Assembly (NCBI RefSeq): GCF_036388275.1
Contig: NZ_DASVSF010000109.1
Coordinates: 21,439 to 85,438, forward strand
Reading direction: 5' to 3'
DNA: 64,000 nucleotides
DNA from: Longimicrobium sp.
GTDB taxonomy: Bacteria; Gemmatimonadota; Gemmatimonadetes; Longimicrobiales; Longimicrobiaceae
This document shows positions 42,833 through 50,396 of the stretch, one piece after another. Every line of letters starts with the position of its first letter. Position 1 is the first letter of the stretch. The notes beneath the pieces were generated by a model. That model worked only from the letters and a program-made list of their open reading frames with translations, was not told the origin of the DNA and searched no databases. The translations under genes were made by a program, and so were the position numbers.

Positions 42833-43081
42833 TCAGCGTGTCTGGAGGCAGGCGCGGCAGCCGCACATCGGGCAGGGATCCCCGGCCACCCAGAACTCCA
42901 CGGCCAGCAGGCAGACCCGGCAGACCTGGTCGATCGACGGGGGCCGGGAGACCACCTCGTGCTTGTTCGCGTCGTCTCCGCACCAGGTGCGCTCGACGTG
43001 CGGGCAGAAGACGTGGATGCCTTCGTCGTCCTCGTCCGCCGGTGTGTCAACCGGCCGGGCGATCACCTCGGTGGAGGACAT
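42833..43081 (-). CDS. Cysteine-rich protein (82 aa)
   Basis: Contains HVFCPHVERTWCGDD, QVCRVCLL and PCPMCGCRACLQT, likely a double zinc site. ATG at 43081. A TGTCAACC site (43045-43052) overlaps codons for PVDT. No family recognised. Confidence 0.6.
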   Translation of the reverse strand: MSSTEVIARPVDTPADEDDEGIHVFCPHVERTWCGDDANKHEVVSRPPSIDQVCRVCLLAVEFWVAGDPCPMCGCRACLQTR

Positions 43082-43174
43082 GACTCAGGATGGCACGCAC
43101 TCTGAGAATGGCCCGACCGCGTTCCGGAGCTGGCGTCCGCCAGGTGAACTGGAGGTCGTACCGCTCGTGCAGGC

Positions 43175-43534
43175 TCATGCGACCACGTCCATCCGGTACT
43201 CGCCGTCGTCGGTGTCCGTGCACGGTCGCAGGGTCACCATCCGGTAGTTCAGGTTGTCGCCCGGCGTGAAGCCGCCCTCCAGGCGCTGGCCGAGCACCCA
43301 GACCGCCCGGCAGACCATCTCGTCGTTCAGCCGCTCGATCAGCGGGTGCCGAAGGCTGTAGGACCCGCCCGCGCGGAAGGTCACCAGGTGCTCGCGCTCG
43401 TGGTCAGCCAGGATCTCGTGCGCCGCTGACCGGCGCGGGCACTCCTCGGCGTCGCACTGGATCCGGTACTGGGAGGAGACGGACAGGGACTCCTCGCCGC
43501 AGGCTGGACAGAAGGCTCCCTCGATGCTGATCAC
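43175..43534 (-). CDS. DUF6085-like zinc protein (119 aa)
   Basis: GTG at 43534 follows AGGAAGCC. The order GAFCPACGEESLSV, IQCDAEECPRRSAAHEIL, EREHLVTFRAGG, HPLIERLNDEMVCRAV matches a family I associate with DUF6085 from Streptomyces and its phages: a zinc ribbon, then a conserved HPL.ERL segment. Function unknown; it is one of the few hints to the host. Confidence 0.65.
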   Translation of the reverse strand: MISIEGAFCPACGEESLSVSSQYRIQCDAEECPRRSAAHEILADHEREHLVTFRAGGSYSLRHPLIERLNDEMVCRAVWVLGQRLEGGFTPGDNLNYRMVTLRPCTDTDDGEYRMDVVA

Positions 43535-43566
43535 GGCTTCCTGTGTAGCAGGGGCGGCCGACGACC

Positions 43567-43752
43567 TCAGAAGGGGACGCCGTTCTCCACCTGGACGGCC
43601 AGGCCCTGCAACCACTGGTTCAGCTGGTTCACCGTGACCAGCTCGATCGTGCCGTCACCGGGCATCTTCAGGATCCCGGCGTTGATCTCGTCGGTGCGCT
43701 CTGTCAACCGGCGCAGCACACCGGCGATCTGGTCAGAGGTCAGCTCGTCCAT
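43567..43752 (-). CDS. Small helical protein (61 aa)
   Basis: ATG preceded by GAGGAGAACCG. DQIAGVLRRLTERTDEINAG and LVTVNQLNQWLQGLAVQVE are likely helices. A TGTCAACCG site (43702-43710) lies within. Not recognised. Confidence 0.6.
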   Translation of the reverse strand: MDELTSDQIAGVLRRLTERTDEINAGILKMPGDGTIELVTVNQLNQWLQGLAVQVENGVPF

Positions 43753-43761
43753 CGGTTCTCC

Positions 43762-44328
43762 TCAGAGGTGGATCAGGCGGTTGACCAGGTAGATCACGTG
43801 CTCGGCGACCTGGTAGAGGCCGACGCCGAGCAGGGTCAGCAGGGCCAGCGGCACCACGAACCAGCCGGTGAGGATCGACATCAGGAGGACCAGGGGAGCG
43901 TCCCGCCACCATGAGCTGTCCCGGCGGGCGGGGTTGGCCAGCGCGCCCCAGCGGACGCCTGTCCAGTACATCCGGGCCAGCAGCGGCGGGGTGCCCAGGT
44001 CGCGCAGGAACTCGTAGAAGGCCTGGTCGGTGGATCGGGGACCGGCCATCGGGCCGTCCGGGTCGCGCTCGTCACGGGTGCGGCCCTCGCGGTAGCGCTT
44101 GTTCAGGTCGTTGCAGAGCATGTCGTGGAAGATCGCGGCCAGGTTGACACGGCGTCCGGCGTTGGCGATCAGGCCGCGCAGGACGAACGGCACCGACGCC
44201 AGGTCGGAGACGAACCCGGCCCACACGACGAACCGGCCCCACCTCGTGTCGCGGGACAGCTCCTGCGTCAGCTGGATCTGTCCATCGGCACGAAGCAGGA
44301 CCGGCAGGTCTTGCGTCACCAGGGGCAC
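43762..44328 (-). CDS. DUF1353 protein (188 aa)
   Basis: GTG 44328 (VPLVTQDLPV). FVSDLASVPFVLRGL, NLAAIFHDML, RSTDQAFYEFLRDLGTPP and RMYWTGVRWGA match DUF1353, whose conserved D.AS.P and HD motifs suggest a metal-dependent, perhaps peptidase-like, fold. The C-terminal ~50 residues add two transmembrane segments (LVLLMSILTGWFVVPLALL). The role in phage is unknown. Confidence 0.7.
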   Translation of the reverse strand: MPLVTQDLPVLLRADGQIQLTQELSRDTRWGRFVVWAGFVSDLASVPFVLRGLIANAGRRVNLAAIFHDMLCNDLNKRYREGRTRDERDPDGPMAGPRSTDQAFYEFLRDLGTPPLLARMYWTGVRWGALANPARRDSSWWRDAPLVLLMSILTGWFVVPLALLTLLGVGLYQVAEHVIYLVNRLIHL

Positions 44329-44342
44329 ACGGTCAGTGTCCC

Positions 44343-44843
44343 CTACGTCAGATGGCGGCGATCGGTGACCGCCACGTCCTCCCACCCCTCGCCGCGCATC
44401 CCGAACAGGCCGGAGACCGACCGGCTGGTCTCGCCGAAGCGGTACCAGCGGTGTGCGGCGGTCAGCGCCTCCCGGACGTTCCGCTCGCTCGCGGCCTTCT
44501 CGACGTGCCAGATCCGCTGGCAGCCACCGGCGCAGGCCAGCGTCCCGGTCCACTCCACGCTGGGCCGGTCCTCGCGGGACCAGATGTCCAGCTCCTCGGT
44601 GTGCAGGAACTCCCGGAAGTCCGGGGGCCAGAGCAGGTGCTGGACCGCGCGGACGATGTCCTCGGTGTCCGGCTCGTCGTCCAGGTCGGTGGCCATCTGC
44701 TCGATCGCGCCATCGGAGGGCTCGGTCTTCCTCTGGATCTCGATGGCGAAGACCCGCCAGTCGATCTCGCCCTTGCCGTGGAAGGCCTTGCCCTCGCGCC
44801 AGACCTCGGCCAGAGCCTCGGCCATGCCCTTGGTCGTCGTCAC
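44343..44843 (-). CDS. Hypothetical protein (166 aa)
   Basis: GTG 44843 overlaps the stop of 44840-45247 (GTGA). Contains EQMATDLDDEPDTEDIVRAV, LLWPPDFREFLHTEELDIWS and ACAGGCQRIWHVEKAASERN. Not recognised. Confidence 0.6.
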   Translation of the reverse strand: MTTTKGMAEALAEVWREGKAFHGKGEIDWRVFAIEIQRKTEPSDGAIEQMATDLDDEPDTEDIVRAVQHLLWPPDFREFLHTEELDIWSREDRPSVEWTGTLACAGGCQRIWHVEKAASERNVREALTAAHRWYRFGETSRSVSGLFGMRGEGWEDVAVTDRRHLT

Positions 44844-45247
44844 GGCTTGGCCGCCAGCTGGTCGGCCATCTCCTTGCGGCGCTTCTCCCGGCGGGCCCGG
44901 CGCGCGGCCTTCTCCTTCTCCAGCCGCTCGTACTCCTCGGCCGAGATGTAGCCGGAGCCGTCGCACTTCAGGCACTCCCGCTCGCACTCGGAGCAGAAGC
45001 CCTCGCCGTCGCACTTCGGGCAGGGCACGTCCCCGTCCTCCAGCGCCTCGTCGTAGGCGTTCAGGGGCGGGTTGACCAGCCGGACCTCCAGCAGCATCGG
45101 GCGCAGGCTCTCGGTGCCCAGGAGGGCCCACCAGGCCTCCTTCTCGTCCCAGGGGCCCGTGGCCACCCAGCGGCCCTCGTGAGCGCCCCAGACGCCGTAG
45201 GTGGCCATCTCCTGGCCATGCTCGTTCCGGCGCAGCTCAGTGGTCAT
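44840..45247 (-). CDS. DnaJ-type zinc-motif protein (135 aa)
   Basis: Contains CPKCDGEGFCSECERECLKC, i.e. CxxCxGxG-like repeats as in the cysteine-rich domain of DnaJ, followed by a very basic helix (KAARRARREKRRKEMADQLA). No J domain is present, so it is not a DnaJ. Overlaps both neighbours by 4 nt. Confidence 0.65.
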   Translation of the reverse strand: MTTELRRNEHGQEMATYGVWGAHEGRWVATGPWDEKEAWWALLGTESLRPMLLEVRLVNPPLNAYDEALEDGDVPCPKCDGEGFCSECERECLKCDGSGYISAEEYERLEKEKAARRARREKRRKEMADQLAAKP

Positions 45248-45459
45248 GGGGTCCTCTCCCAGCTGATCACGATGTCGTCGTCCTCGACCGTGACGGTCAG
45301 GGCGTTGTCGGGGATGTCCTCCCAGTCCACGCTCAGCTCGCTGGCCAGTGCACGTGCGGCTGCGCTGAGCGCCTTGGACAGCTCGGTGCCGTTGCTCGGG
45401 GTCCGCAGCAGGTAGCGCGTGCGGGTCACCGTGATCTGCTCCCGGCCGAACTCGGCCAT
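45244..45459 (-). CDS. Hypothetical protein (71 aa)
   Basis: ATG at 45459 abuts the stop of the coiled-coil gene upstream. Helix LSKALSAAARALASEL between beta strands (EQITVTRTRYLL, LTVTVEDDDIVISW). Not recognised. Confidence 0.6.
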   Translation of the reverse strand: MAEFGREQITVTRTRYLLRTPSNGTELSKALSAAARALASELSVDWEDIPDNALTVTVEDDDIVISWERTP

Positions 45460-46571
45460 CAGTCGAAGCTCGGGGTCGTGTCAACCGTCACCGCAGCGTC
45501 ACCGTCGTTCGGCACGAAGGTCAGCATCAGCCGCCGGGTGCCCGGCGGGACGGTCAGGGACAGCCCCCGGTGCTCGCCCTCGATGCTCGGCACGGCGTTG
45601 ATCAGCTCGACGGCCAGGTTGTCCCGCTGCGTCACGACGTTGTCGAACTTCCGGCCCAGGTCGCTGTGCTCGGCCTGGAGGTGGCTGAACATCCGCCGGG
45701 CCTCGTCCCGCTCGTCCCGGAGCTGAGCCGCCTCGGAGTACTTGGCCGCCATCGCCGCCTGGGCGCGGTCGCGCACGTCAATGGCCTCATCCCGCTCGGC
45801 CTCGGCACGGGTCAGGGCACCGGCCATCTCCTCCAGCGCGCGCTGCTGCTCGTGCTGGCCGCGCAGGGCCTCGCTCCGCTTCACCTGGGCCTCGTCCAGC
45901 TGGTCCAGGGCCCTGTCCCGCTCGGCCAGCCAGCGCTTCACCGTGGTGTCCAGCAGGCCGATCAGATCCCCCTGGCTGAGAGCGGCCATCAGGCGCTTGG
46001 CGGGCTCGGTGTAGACCCGGCGCATCGCTCCTCGGCCGGACGGGCCTATGCCGTCGTCGGCCGCCCAGTCCCTGTCGAAGTCCAGACCGGTCATCGCACA
46101 GACGACCCGGTCCAGATAGACCGCGTCGATCTCGTGCTGGCGCTCGTCCTCGGCCTGCGCAGCCGACCACTCGGGGTCCTGGTCGCGGAGCTTCACCCGG
46201 GTCTCGGGAGTGGTTGACACGTCGCTGACCTGGGGGTTCTCCTGGTGGGAGAAGACGTGCGCGTTCTTCATGGCGTTGTGGTCCAGGCCGACCGTGTCGA
46301 TGCCGTGATCGGTCTCCAGGTGCCCGGCCAGAACCGTGGCCGATCGGTCAGCGTGGAAGTCGGTCAGGCCGTGGTTGTGCTCGTGCGGGATCGGCAGCAT
46401 GGGGGTCTCCTCGGGAGTGGCGGACTGGTGGGCCTTCAGGTGGGCCAGGTGGGCGTCGGACAGGCTCCAGAACATCGGGATGTCCGTGCCGTGCTCGTCC
46501 TTCAGGTGCCGGACCATCTGGCCCCAGCCCCAGTTGGCCGGGGTCACGGCGTGGACGTGCTGCTCAGCCAC
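45459..46571 (-). CDS. Histidine-repeat and coiled-coil protein (370 aa)
   Basis: The N-terminal ~110 residues hold repeated His-spaced segments (RHLKDEHGTDIPMF, HLAHLKAHQ, GHLETDHGID), reminiscent of C2H2-like modules lacking the Cys pair. Residues ~210-325 form a long charged coiled coil (RWLAERDRALDQLDEAQVKR, AAKYSEAAQLRDERDEARRM). The C-terminus is a small beta domain. Function unknown. Confidence 0.6.
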   Translation of the reverse strand: MAEQHVHAVTPANWGWGQMVRHLKDEHGTDIPMFWSLSDAHLAHLKAHQSATPEETPMLPIPHEHNHGLTDFHADRSATVLAGHLETDHGIDTVGLDHNAMKNAHVFSHQENPQVSDVSTTPETRVKLRDQDPEWSAAQAEDERQHEIDAVYLDRVVCAMTGLDFDRDWAADDGIGPSGRGAMRRVYTEPAKRLMAALSQGDLIGLLDTTVKRWLAERDRALDQLDEAQVKRSEALRGQHEQQRALEEMAGALTRAEAERDEAIDVRDRAQAAMAAKYSEAAQLRDERDEARRMFSHLQAEHSDLGRKFDNVVTQRDNLAVELINAVPSIEGEHRGLSLTVPPGTRRLMLTFVPNDGDAAVTVDTTPSFD

Positions 46572-46920
46572 GGCGGCGGCGGATCAGCGTGACGCCCTCG
46601 GGCAGGCCCAGCTCCGGGCCGGGGATGTCGGAGTCGTCCCGGACGATCCGCACGGCCTGGTGGGCCCCGTAGGTGTCCTCCACGGCGGCCAGGAACTCCC
46701 GGAGGTACTTGGCCTCGGGGATGGTGCCGATCTCGGCCAGCCAGGGCAGCTGGCGGGTCAGCTCCTCACGGACCTGGGCCTGGGCGAAGACGAACCGCTC
46801 GGTCGGGACCTGCTCACCGGTGAGGTCACGGATCAGGTCGAAGGTCGGGCCGACCGGGCCGATGACCTTGCCGGTCACGGCTGCGAGGACTGCTGGAGTG
46901 GGGTAGCTGCGCTGCGTCAT
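46564..46920 (-). CDS. DUF7736-like protein (118 aa), leaderless
   Basis: Starts MTQRSYPTP. VLAAVTGKVIGPVGPTFDLI, LTGEQVPTERFVFAQAQ and REELTRQLPWLAEI resemble a small family of phage proteins with a TG.....DL...TG......F pattern that I associate with DUF7736. Function unknown. Own cassette promoter whose outer box overlaps the upstream gene's stop. Confidence 0.6.
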   Translation of the reverse strand: MTQRSYPTPAVLAAVTGKVIGPVGPTFDLIRDLTGEQVPTERFVFAQAQVREELTRQLPWLAEIGTIPEAKYLREFLAAVEDTYGAHQAVRIVRDDSDIPGPELGLPEGVTLIRRRRG

Positions 46921-46926
46921 GCCATG

Positions 46927-46954
46927 AGTATGGCAGCTTTGTCATCTATGTCAA
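46927..46954 (-). promoter_or_regulatory. Cassette promoter for 46920 gene (degenerate inner box)
   Basis: Minus strand: TTGACA (46954-46949), TAG, ATGACA (46945-46940), CATACT (46932-46927), 6 nt, ATG. Outer spacing 16 nt. The TGA stop of gene 46951-47133 lies inside the outer TTGACA. Confidence 0.75.
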
Positions 46955-47133
46955 CTAGATGGGGTTGCAGCTTCCCGCGCGGCGCGGCGTTGCTGCACCA
47001 GGTCCCGGGTCCGCACGTCGATCAGCGGCCTGCGGAGCACCTGGCTGAACATCTCGATCAGCGCCTGGTCGGCGTGGTCCCGGCGAGTCCGGAGGTAGGC
47101 CGAGAAGTCGGCCGGACCTGCGTCGTCACTCAC
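46951..47133 (-). CDS. Small basic helical protein (60 aa)
   Basis: GTG 47133 overlaps the upstream stop (GTGA). FSAYLRTRRDHADQALIEMF and DVRTRDLVQQRRAAREA are helical and basic. Not recognised. Confidence 0.6.
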   Translation of the reverse strand: MSDDAGPADFSAYLRTRRDHADQALIEMFSQVLRRPLIDVRTRDLVQQRRAAREAATPSS

Positions 47134-47846
47134 GTCAGCAGGCCCTTGCGCTTGGCCTGCCACAGCTTCTCCTCATGCGGCAGGGCGGGCTTGATCCAGT
47201 CGCCGGAGTCGCACGCGATCAGGTCCCCGCCCATGTGCTCGGGGTCGTCCCAGTGCTGGCCGTGGAAGTGGCACCAGAGCCGGGAGGACGGCTTCTCCTC
47301 GGCGAACAGGTCGTCCTCGTCCGGCGGGATGTTCATCGTCGGGGCCCAGCCCTGGGCCAGCTTGTAGCCGTCCTTGGTGATCACGCCGTTCTCCCAGATG
47401 GTCTTCATGCCTGGGTCGGCCTTCCCCTGGGACAGGGTGGCGTCGTGGTGTGTCAACCACTTGGCTGCCAGCTGCTCGGCCACAGCGTCGGACTGCTCTG
47501 GGGTGGTGATCATCCCCACCGGGATCCCGTAGACCTGGGAGAGCTTCTCGGCGATGTCGGCGAAGACCGGGGAGATCTCGTGGTTGAAGGCGGCCATGCT
47601 CTCGCCCATCGCGGTGGCGGCCTCGCCGATCGACTTCATCTGCTCGGTGAGCACAGACGTGTCGAAGTTGAATGAGATCTCTGCTCCCGGGGGCAGCACG
47701 GTCAGCTCCTTGCCGTCCTCGCCGTACCAGGTGTCTGGAGCATCTGGCAGAACGAAGTCCAGGGGAGCGCAGAACCCGCCGCTGGCAAGAAGCATGTGCG
47801 ACTCGTGCGGCTCCGGCGGGGTCCCGCACTTGCAGATGTCCGTCAT
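47130..47846 (-). CDS. Hypothetical protein (238 aa)
   Basis: The ATG overlaps the upstream stop (ATGA). Short CKCGTPPEPHESH motif at the N-terminus, an amphipathic helical centre (VLTEQMKSIGEAATAMGESM), and a C-terminal part with SRLWCHFHGQHWDDPEHMGG. The Cys/His groups may bind metal. Not recognised. Confidence 0.6.
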   Translation of the reverse strand: MTDICKCGTPPEPHESHMLLASGGFCAPLDFVLPDAPDTWYGEDGKELTVLPPGAEISFNFDTSVLTEQMKSIGEAATAMGESMAAFNHEISPVFADIAEKLSQVYGIPVGMITTPEQSDAVAEQLAAKWLTHHDATLSQGKADPGMKTIWENGVITKDGYKLAQGWAPTMNIPPDEDDLFAEEKPSSRLWCHFHGQHWDDPEHMGGDLIACDSGDWIKPALPHEEKLWQAKRKGLLT

Positions 47847-48097
47847 CGACGCCGCTCCTCCGCTGCTGCCCGCTCCGCCCGGTGGGCGAAGATCCCATCC
47901 TGGTACCGCTTCTCCAGCGGCGTCCGGGGCACTGCGCCCGTGCGCAGCTCTCCCCGGCGATCGGGTGTCAACCACTCCGAGAACGTGCCGTGCGTGCAGG
48001 TGCACAGCTTGGCCGAGAAGCAGTCGAGGTGGCGGCCCTGCTGGCATCGGTCACAGATCCAGGGCTCGGTCTCGTTGTCACCGACGAGCTTCAGCAC
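47843..48097 (-). CDS. Cys/His-motif protein (84 aa)
   Basis: GTG 48097 follows GGGGGAAGCAACA. PWICDRCQQGRHLDCFSAKL and CTCTHGTFSEWL fit a small actinobacterial motif of the C..C..G.H..C...C.C.HG type, probably zinc-binding. Leads a coupled run 48097 to 46951. Confidence 0.6.
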   Translation of the reverse strand: MLKLVGDNETEPWICDRCQQGRHLDCFSAKLCTCTHGTFSEWLTPDRRGELRTGAVPRTPLEKRYQDGIFAHRAERAAAEERRR

Positions 48098-48261
48098 TGT
48101 TGCTTCCCCCACCCCGGCAGTATCGGGCGGCAGCGGGGAGGGGAGTCGCACCCCACGCCCAGCCTGCACTGACGGTTTCCTCGGCGGGACTAGCCGATGC
48201 AGTGGGACCGGTTGCCCGGTGCAGCCCCGCAGATGCTGCTTCGCCACTGCCGCCCGGGTGA

Positions 48262-48281
48262 AGTATGCCCGGCGCACTCAA
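48262..48281 (-). promoter_or_regulatory. Putative leftward promoter: TTGAGT-N8-CATACT
   Basis: Minus strand TTGAGT (48281-48276), 8 nt, CATACT (48267-48262). Unlike the others there is no start codon 6 nt on; the first gene (48097) is about 165 nt away with its own ribosome binding site, so this would give a leadered message. Divergent from the promoter at 48306. Confidence 0.5.
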
Positions 48282-48305
48282 CATCGGGAAGACACGGTGT
48301 GTCTG

Positions 48306-48335
48306 TTGACAGTGTTGACATGCTCATGCCATAGT
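48306..48335 (+). promoter_or_regulatory. Rightward cassette promoter for 48342 gene
   Basis: TTGACA (48306-48311), GTG, TTGACA (48315-48320), 9 nt, CATAGT (48330-48335), 6 nt, ATG at 48342. Outer spacing 18 nt. The only full cassette in rightward orientation. Confidence 0.85.
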
Positions 48336-48341
48336 CATCCC

Positions 48342-48584
48342 ATGACGCAGACGAGCAAGCCCACCGCAGCCCCGGTCACCGATGTCCGCACCGCCGAGCG
48401 CATGGTCACCGAGATCAGCGCCCTGGCCGGAGGCGGCGAGCACTACCAGGCCACCTTCCTGGAAGCCGACCTCTGGGAGGGCGTCCTGGAGGCCGTCGCC
48501 GGTGGCCACGCGCAGGCCGCCTACCTGGCCACCGCCGCGCTGAAGTCCAAGGAGATCGACTTCCCCCGGCAGAAGATCGCCTGA
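48342..48584 (+). CDS. Small protein (80 aa), rightward gene in leftward arm
   Basis: Starts MTQTSKPT. Helical throughout: AERMVTEISALAGGGEHYQA, VLEAVAGGHAQAAYLATAAL. It is the only rightward gene among ~45 leftward genes, is leaderless, has a full tandem-box promoter and a strong terminator. No HTH motif is obvious. Independent expression is likely; the function is unknown. Confidence 0.7.
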   Translation: MTQTSKPTAAPVTDVRTAERMVTEISALAGGGEHYQATFLEADLWEGVLEAVAGGHAQAAYLATAALKSKEIDFPRQKIA

Positions 48585-48603
48585 CCTCCACCGCACAGCA
48601 GAG

Positions 48604-48630
48604 AGCCCCCTGGCCATCGGCCGGGGGGCT
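48604..48630. terminator. Bidirectional hairpin terminator
   Basis: AGCCCCCTGGCC pairs with GGCCGGGGGGCT (one mismatch) around ATC, then TCTTTG on the + strand. It ends the rightward 48342 transcript and the leftward 48640 transcript. Confidence 0.85.
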
Positions 48631-48639
48631 TCTTTGCGT

Positions 48640-48894
48640 TCAGGCCAGGTTGGCCAGGTGCTTGCGGTGCGCCCGCTGGCGATCCGCGCCGGTCATCTCG
48701 TGCGGGCCGGTCCAGCCGCACTCGCAGAGCGCGTGACCGTGTCCGCCGACCGTGACCGCCGAGCCGACCTCGATCTGCTGGCCCTGCCGGTTGACCCGGT
48801 GGACTCCGGCGATCGTGTCGCAGGGCCACGACTGGCACGACTGCGCCGTGTACGGCGCTCCCCTGTCAACCAGACGGTGACCCTGAACTCGCAT
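48640..48894 (-). CDS. Hypothetical protein (84 aa)
   Basis: Contains HALCECGWTGPHEMTG and a His/Arg-rich end (RQRAHRKHLANL), a C.CGW...H....H pattern seen in small actinobacterial zinc proteins. The start (ATG 48894) is uncertain because no clear ribosome binding site precedes it. A TGTCAACC site lies at 48864-48871. Confidence 0.55.
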   Translation of the reverse strand: MRVQGHRLVDRGAPYTAQSCQSWPCDTIAGVHRVNRQGQQIEVGSAVTVGGHGHALCECGWTGPHEMTGADRQRAHRKHLANLA

Positions 48895-48895
48895 C

Positions 48896-48988
48896 TCAGA
48901 TCAGCGGGTGGTGGTGCGTCTCGTGAGACGAGGCGCGGGTGAACAGCGCGACGAGACCGACTAGCAGGATGAGCATCAAGAGCAGCAT
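48896..48988 (-). CDS. Tiny single-pass membrane protein (30 aa)
   Basis: ATG with AAGGAACCACTC upstream. MLLLMLILLVGLVALFTRAS followed by a His-rich tail (HETHHH). One transmembrane helix. It lies just downstream of the hairpin 48998-49041. Function unknown. Confidence 0.55.
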   Translation of the reverse strand: MLLLMLILLVGLVALFTRASSHETHHHPLI

Positions 48989-48997
48989 GAGTGGTTC

Positions 48998-49041
48998 CTT
49001 ACCCCCGGGGTGAGAAACCCAGTCTCCACCCCAGGGGTAAG
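48998..49041 (-). terminator. Long hairpin between two tiny membrane-protein genes
   Basis: CTTACCCC and GGGGTAAG, then GGGGTG and CACCCC, pair over 14 bp with one mismatch around a 14-nt loop. It follows the 49051-49182 gene and its base abuts the ribosome binding site of the 48988 gene, so it may either terminate or control translation. Confidence 0.65.
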
Positions 49042-49050
49042 CGCGGCCTG

Positions 49051-49182
49051 TCAGATCTCGTTGAGATCCGCCATCTCGCGGTCCTTCTTCGCCGGGCGGG
49101 TCCGCCGAATGGACCCTCGGGTCAGCAACCCGAGGATGCCCATGAACCAGAGCCCCTGGATGGCTTCCCACAAACTGATCAC
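49051..49182 (-). CDS. Small membrane-associated protein (43 aa), leaderless
   Basis: GTG at 49182 lies exactly 6 nt after a TAAAAT -10 box (49194-49189, minus strand). The product starts VISLWEAIQGLWFMGILGLL, a single hydrophobic helix, followed by a basic segment (RGSIRRTRPAKKDRE). Codons are G/C-ending. Function unknown. Confidence 0.55.
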   Translation of the reverse strand: MISLWEAIQGLWFMGILGLLTRGSIRRTRPAKKDREMADLNEI

Positions 49183-49280
49183 GCTCAGATTTTAGTGGTC
49201 ACATTCCGTCATCAGTAGTTCCCAAACGACTCATCTGAGTAGCTGAAAGCACAAGATCTGACAGGAATAAACCCCGCCTG
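49183..49280. other. AT-richer intergenic stretch
   Basis: The least GC-rich gap of the right arm. It holds the TAAAAT -10 box of the 49182 gene and, at its right end, TGACAGG (49259-49265) pairing with CCTGTCA (49277-49283) around an 11-nt loop at the stop of the 49281 gene, a possible terminator. No iterons seen. Confidence 0.45.
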
Positions 49281-49796
49281 TCACTCCACCTTCTCGAACA
49301 CCGTGCCGAGCTGATCGGCGGGGATCAGCTCCAGGCTGGGGAGCACCCAGCCTGGCTCCAGGACGGTGAAGTCCTCGCGCATCAGCTGGGGCTGCGCCGT
49401 CGCGCCGAACGAGACCAGGCACGTCCTCCCCTGGTCCGCCAGCCACTGGGCGGCGTCCACCGCGTTCGTGCCGTCGTACTCGTAGGCCGCGACGACCGCC
49501 GACTTCCGTCGGAGCTGAGCGGACTTCCGGTCCTTCTTGCCCTTGCCGCCGTCAGACGCCGCTGAAGCCGTGTCCGGGGTAGCGGCTGCCGCAGCTGCTG
49601 CCGGGGCCGCCACGGCTTCCACAGCTGGCTGCACAGGCTGTGCAGTGACCGTGGGCGTCGCGGCCGGAGCGGTGACCGTCGTGGGCGGGTCCTTCTGGAC
49701 GATCGCGGGCGTCGTGGTCTCGGCTGCCGTGCCAGCGGGGGTGGCAGGCGTCGCGGGCGTTGCCGGGGTGGTTGACGTGCCGGTGGTCTTGGCCAC
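49281..49796 (-). CDS. Hypothetical protein with Ala/Pro/Thr-rich N-terminus (171 aa)
   Basis: GTG start. Residues 1-80 are low-complexity (repeated ATP triplets, TPATPATPATP), then a basic linker (GGKGKKDRKSAQLRRKS), then a small folded domain (VVAAYEYDGTNAVDAAQWLA, FTVLEPGWVLPSLELIPADQ). The C-terminal domain resembles other small phage proteins with a PGW motif. Function unknown. Confidence 0.6.
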   Translation of the reverse strand: MAKTTGTSTTPATPATPATPAGTAAETTTPAIVQKDPPTTVTAPAATPTVTAQPVQPAVEAVAAPAAAAAAATPDTASAASDGGKGKKDRKSAQLRRKSAVVAAYEYDGTNAVDAAQWLADQGRTCLVSFGATAQPQLMREDFTVLEPGWVLPSLELIPADQLGTVFEKVE

Positions 49797-49806
49797 GGGG
49801 TCCCTC

Positions 49807-50199
49807 TCAGTCTCGGGTGGCGGTCGCCAGGACGTTGACCGCCAGGTGGAGCGTGTTGTCCGCCGCGATCATCAGCCAGACGGACATCCACGGGGGAGTG
49901 TCCTCGGGGTACCCGGTGGCGGTGTGCGGCGGCCGGTAGGCGGCCGGGGCGGCCTGGTTCTTCAGCCAGACGGCGTGCTTGGCCAGCCGGTACCGGTCGA
50001 TGACGGCGTGGGTGCCGCCGATGACCAGCAGCCGCCACGGGGACCGGGTCACCAGCAGGTGCGCGGCCGTGTACGTCGCGGCGTGCGCGAGCGCCGGACC
50101 CCAGGCCTCGGTCTTCCGCTGGGCCTGGTGGTGGGTCTGCACCAGGTAGTCGCCGATCAGGTGCGCGAGCACCAGCCGCGTGCCGGTTGACACGGTCAC
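49807..50199 (-). CDS. DUF3307 membrane protein (130 aa)
   Basis: GTG 50199 overlaps the upstream stop; a second GTG at 50193 lies inside a GGTTGACAC site. LVLAHLIGDYLVQTHHQAQR, LAHAATYTAAHLLV and GGTHAVIDRYRLAKH match DUF3307, small membrane proteins with conserved GDY..QT and HA..Y motifs. Role unknown. Confidence 0.7.
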   Translation of the reverse strand: MTVSTGTRLVLAHLIGDYLVQTHHQAQRKTEAWGPALAHAATYTAAHLLVTRSPWRLLVIGGTHAVIDRYRLAKHAVWLKNQAAPAAYRPPHTATGYPEDTPPWMSVWLMIAADNTLHLAVNVLATATRD

Positions 50200-50396
50200 A
50201 GCTTCTCCGGCTCCGCCTGCCGCTGCTCGGCGGTCTGGACCGAGTGGGCGTAGGCCTGGGTCAGCGCCTTGCCCACCTCCTCCAGTGTGGCCGTGCTCGA
50301 CCACGCGCACTGCACGACCACCTCGATCTTCGACGGCTCACCGTCGGGCGCGGGCACGGCGGTCGGCAGCTCCAGGCGCAGCTGGAAGTTCCTCAT
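50196..50396 (-). CDS. Hypothetical protein (66 aa)
   Basis: The ATG overlaps the upstream stop. Beta strand NFQLRLELPTAVP, then IEVVVQCAWSSTATLEEVGK and a helix. Not recognised. Confidence 0.6.
   Translation of the reverse strand: MRNFQLRLELPTAVPAPDGEPSKIEVVVQCAWSSTATLEEVGKALTQAYAHSVQTAEQRQAEPEKL

Noticed and set aside
44840..45247. DnaJ chaperone
   Set aside because: Only the cysteine-rich motif is present; the J domain with HPD is missing.
49183..49280. Replication origin in the AT-richer gap
   Set aside because: No iterons or repeated boxes; the AT content is explained by a -10 element and a terminator.
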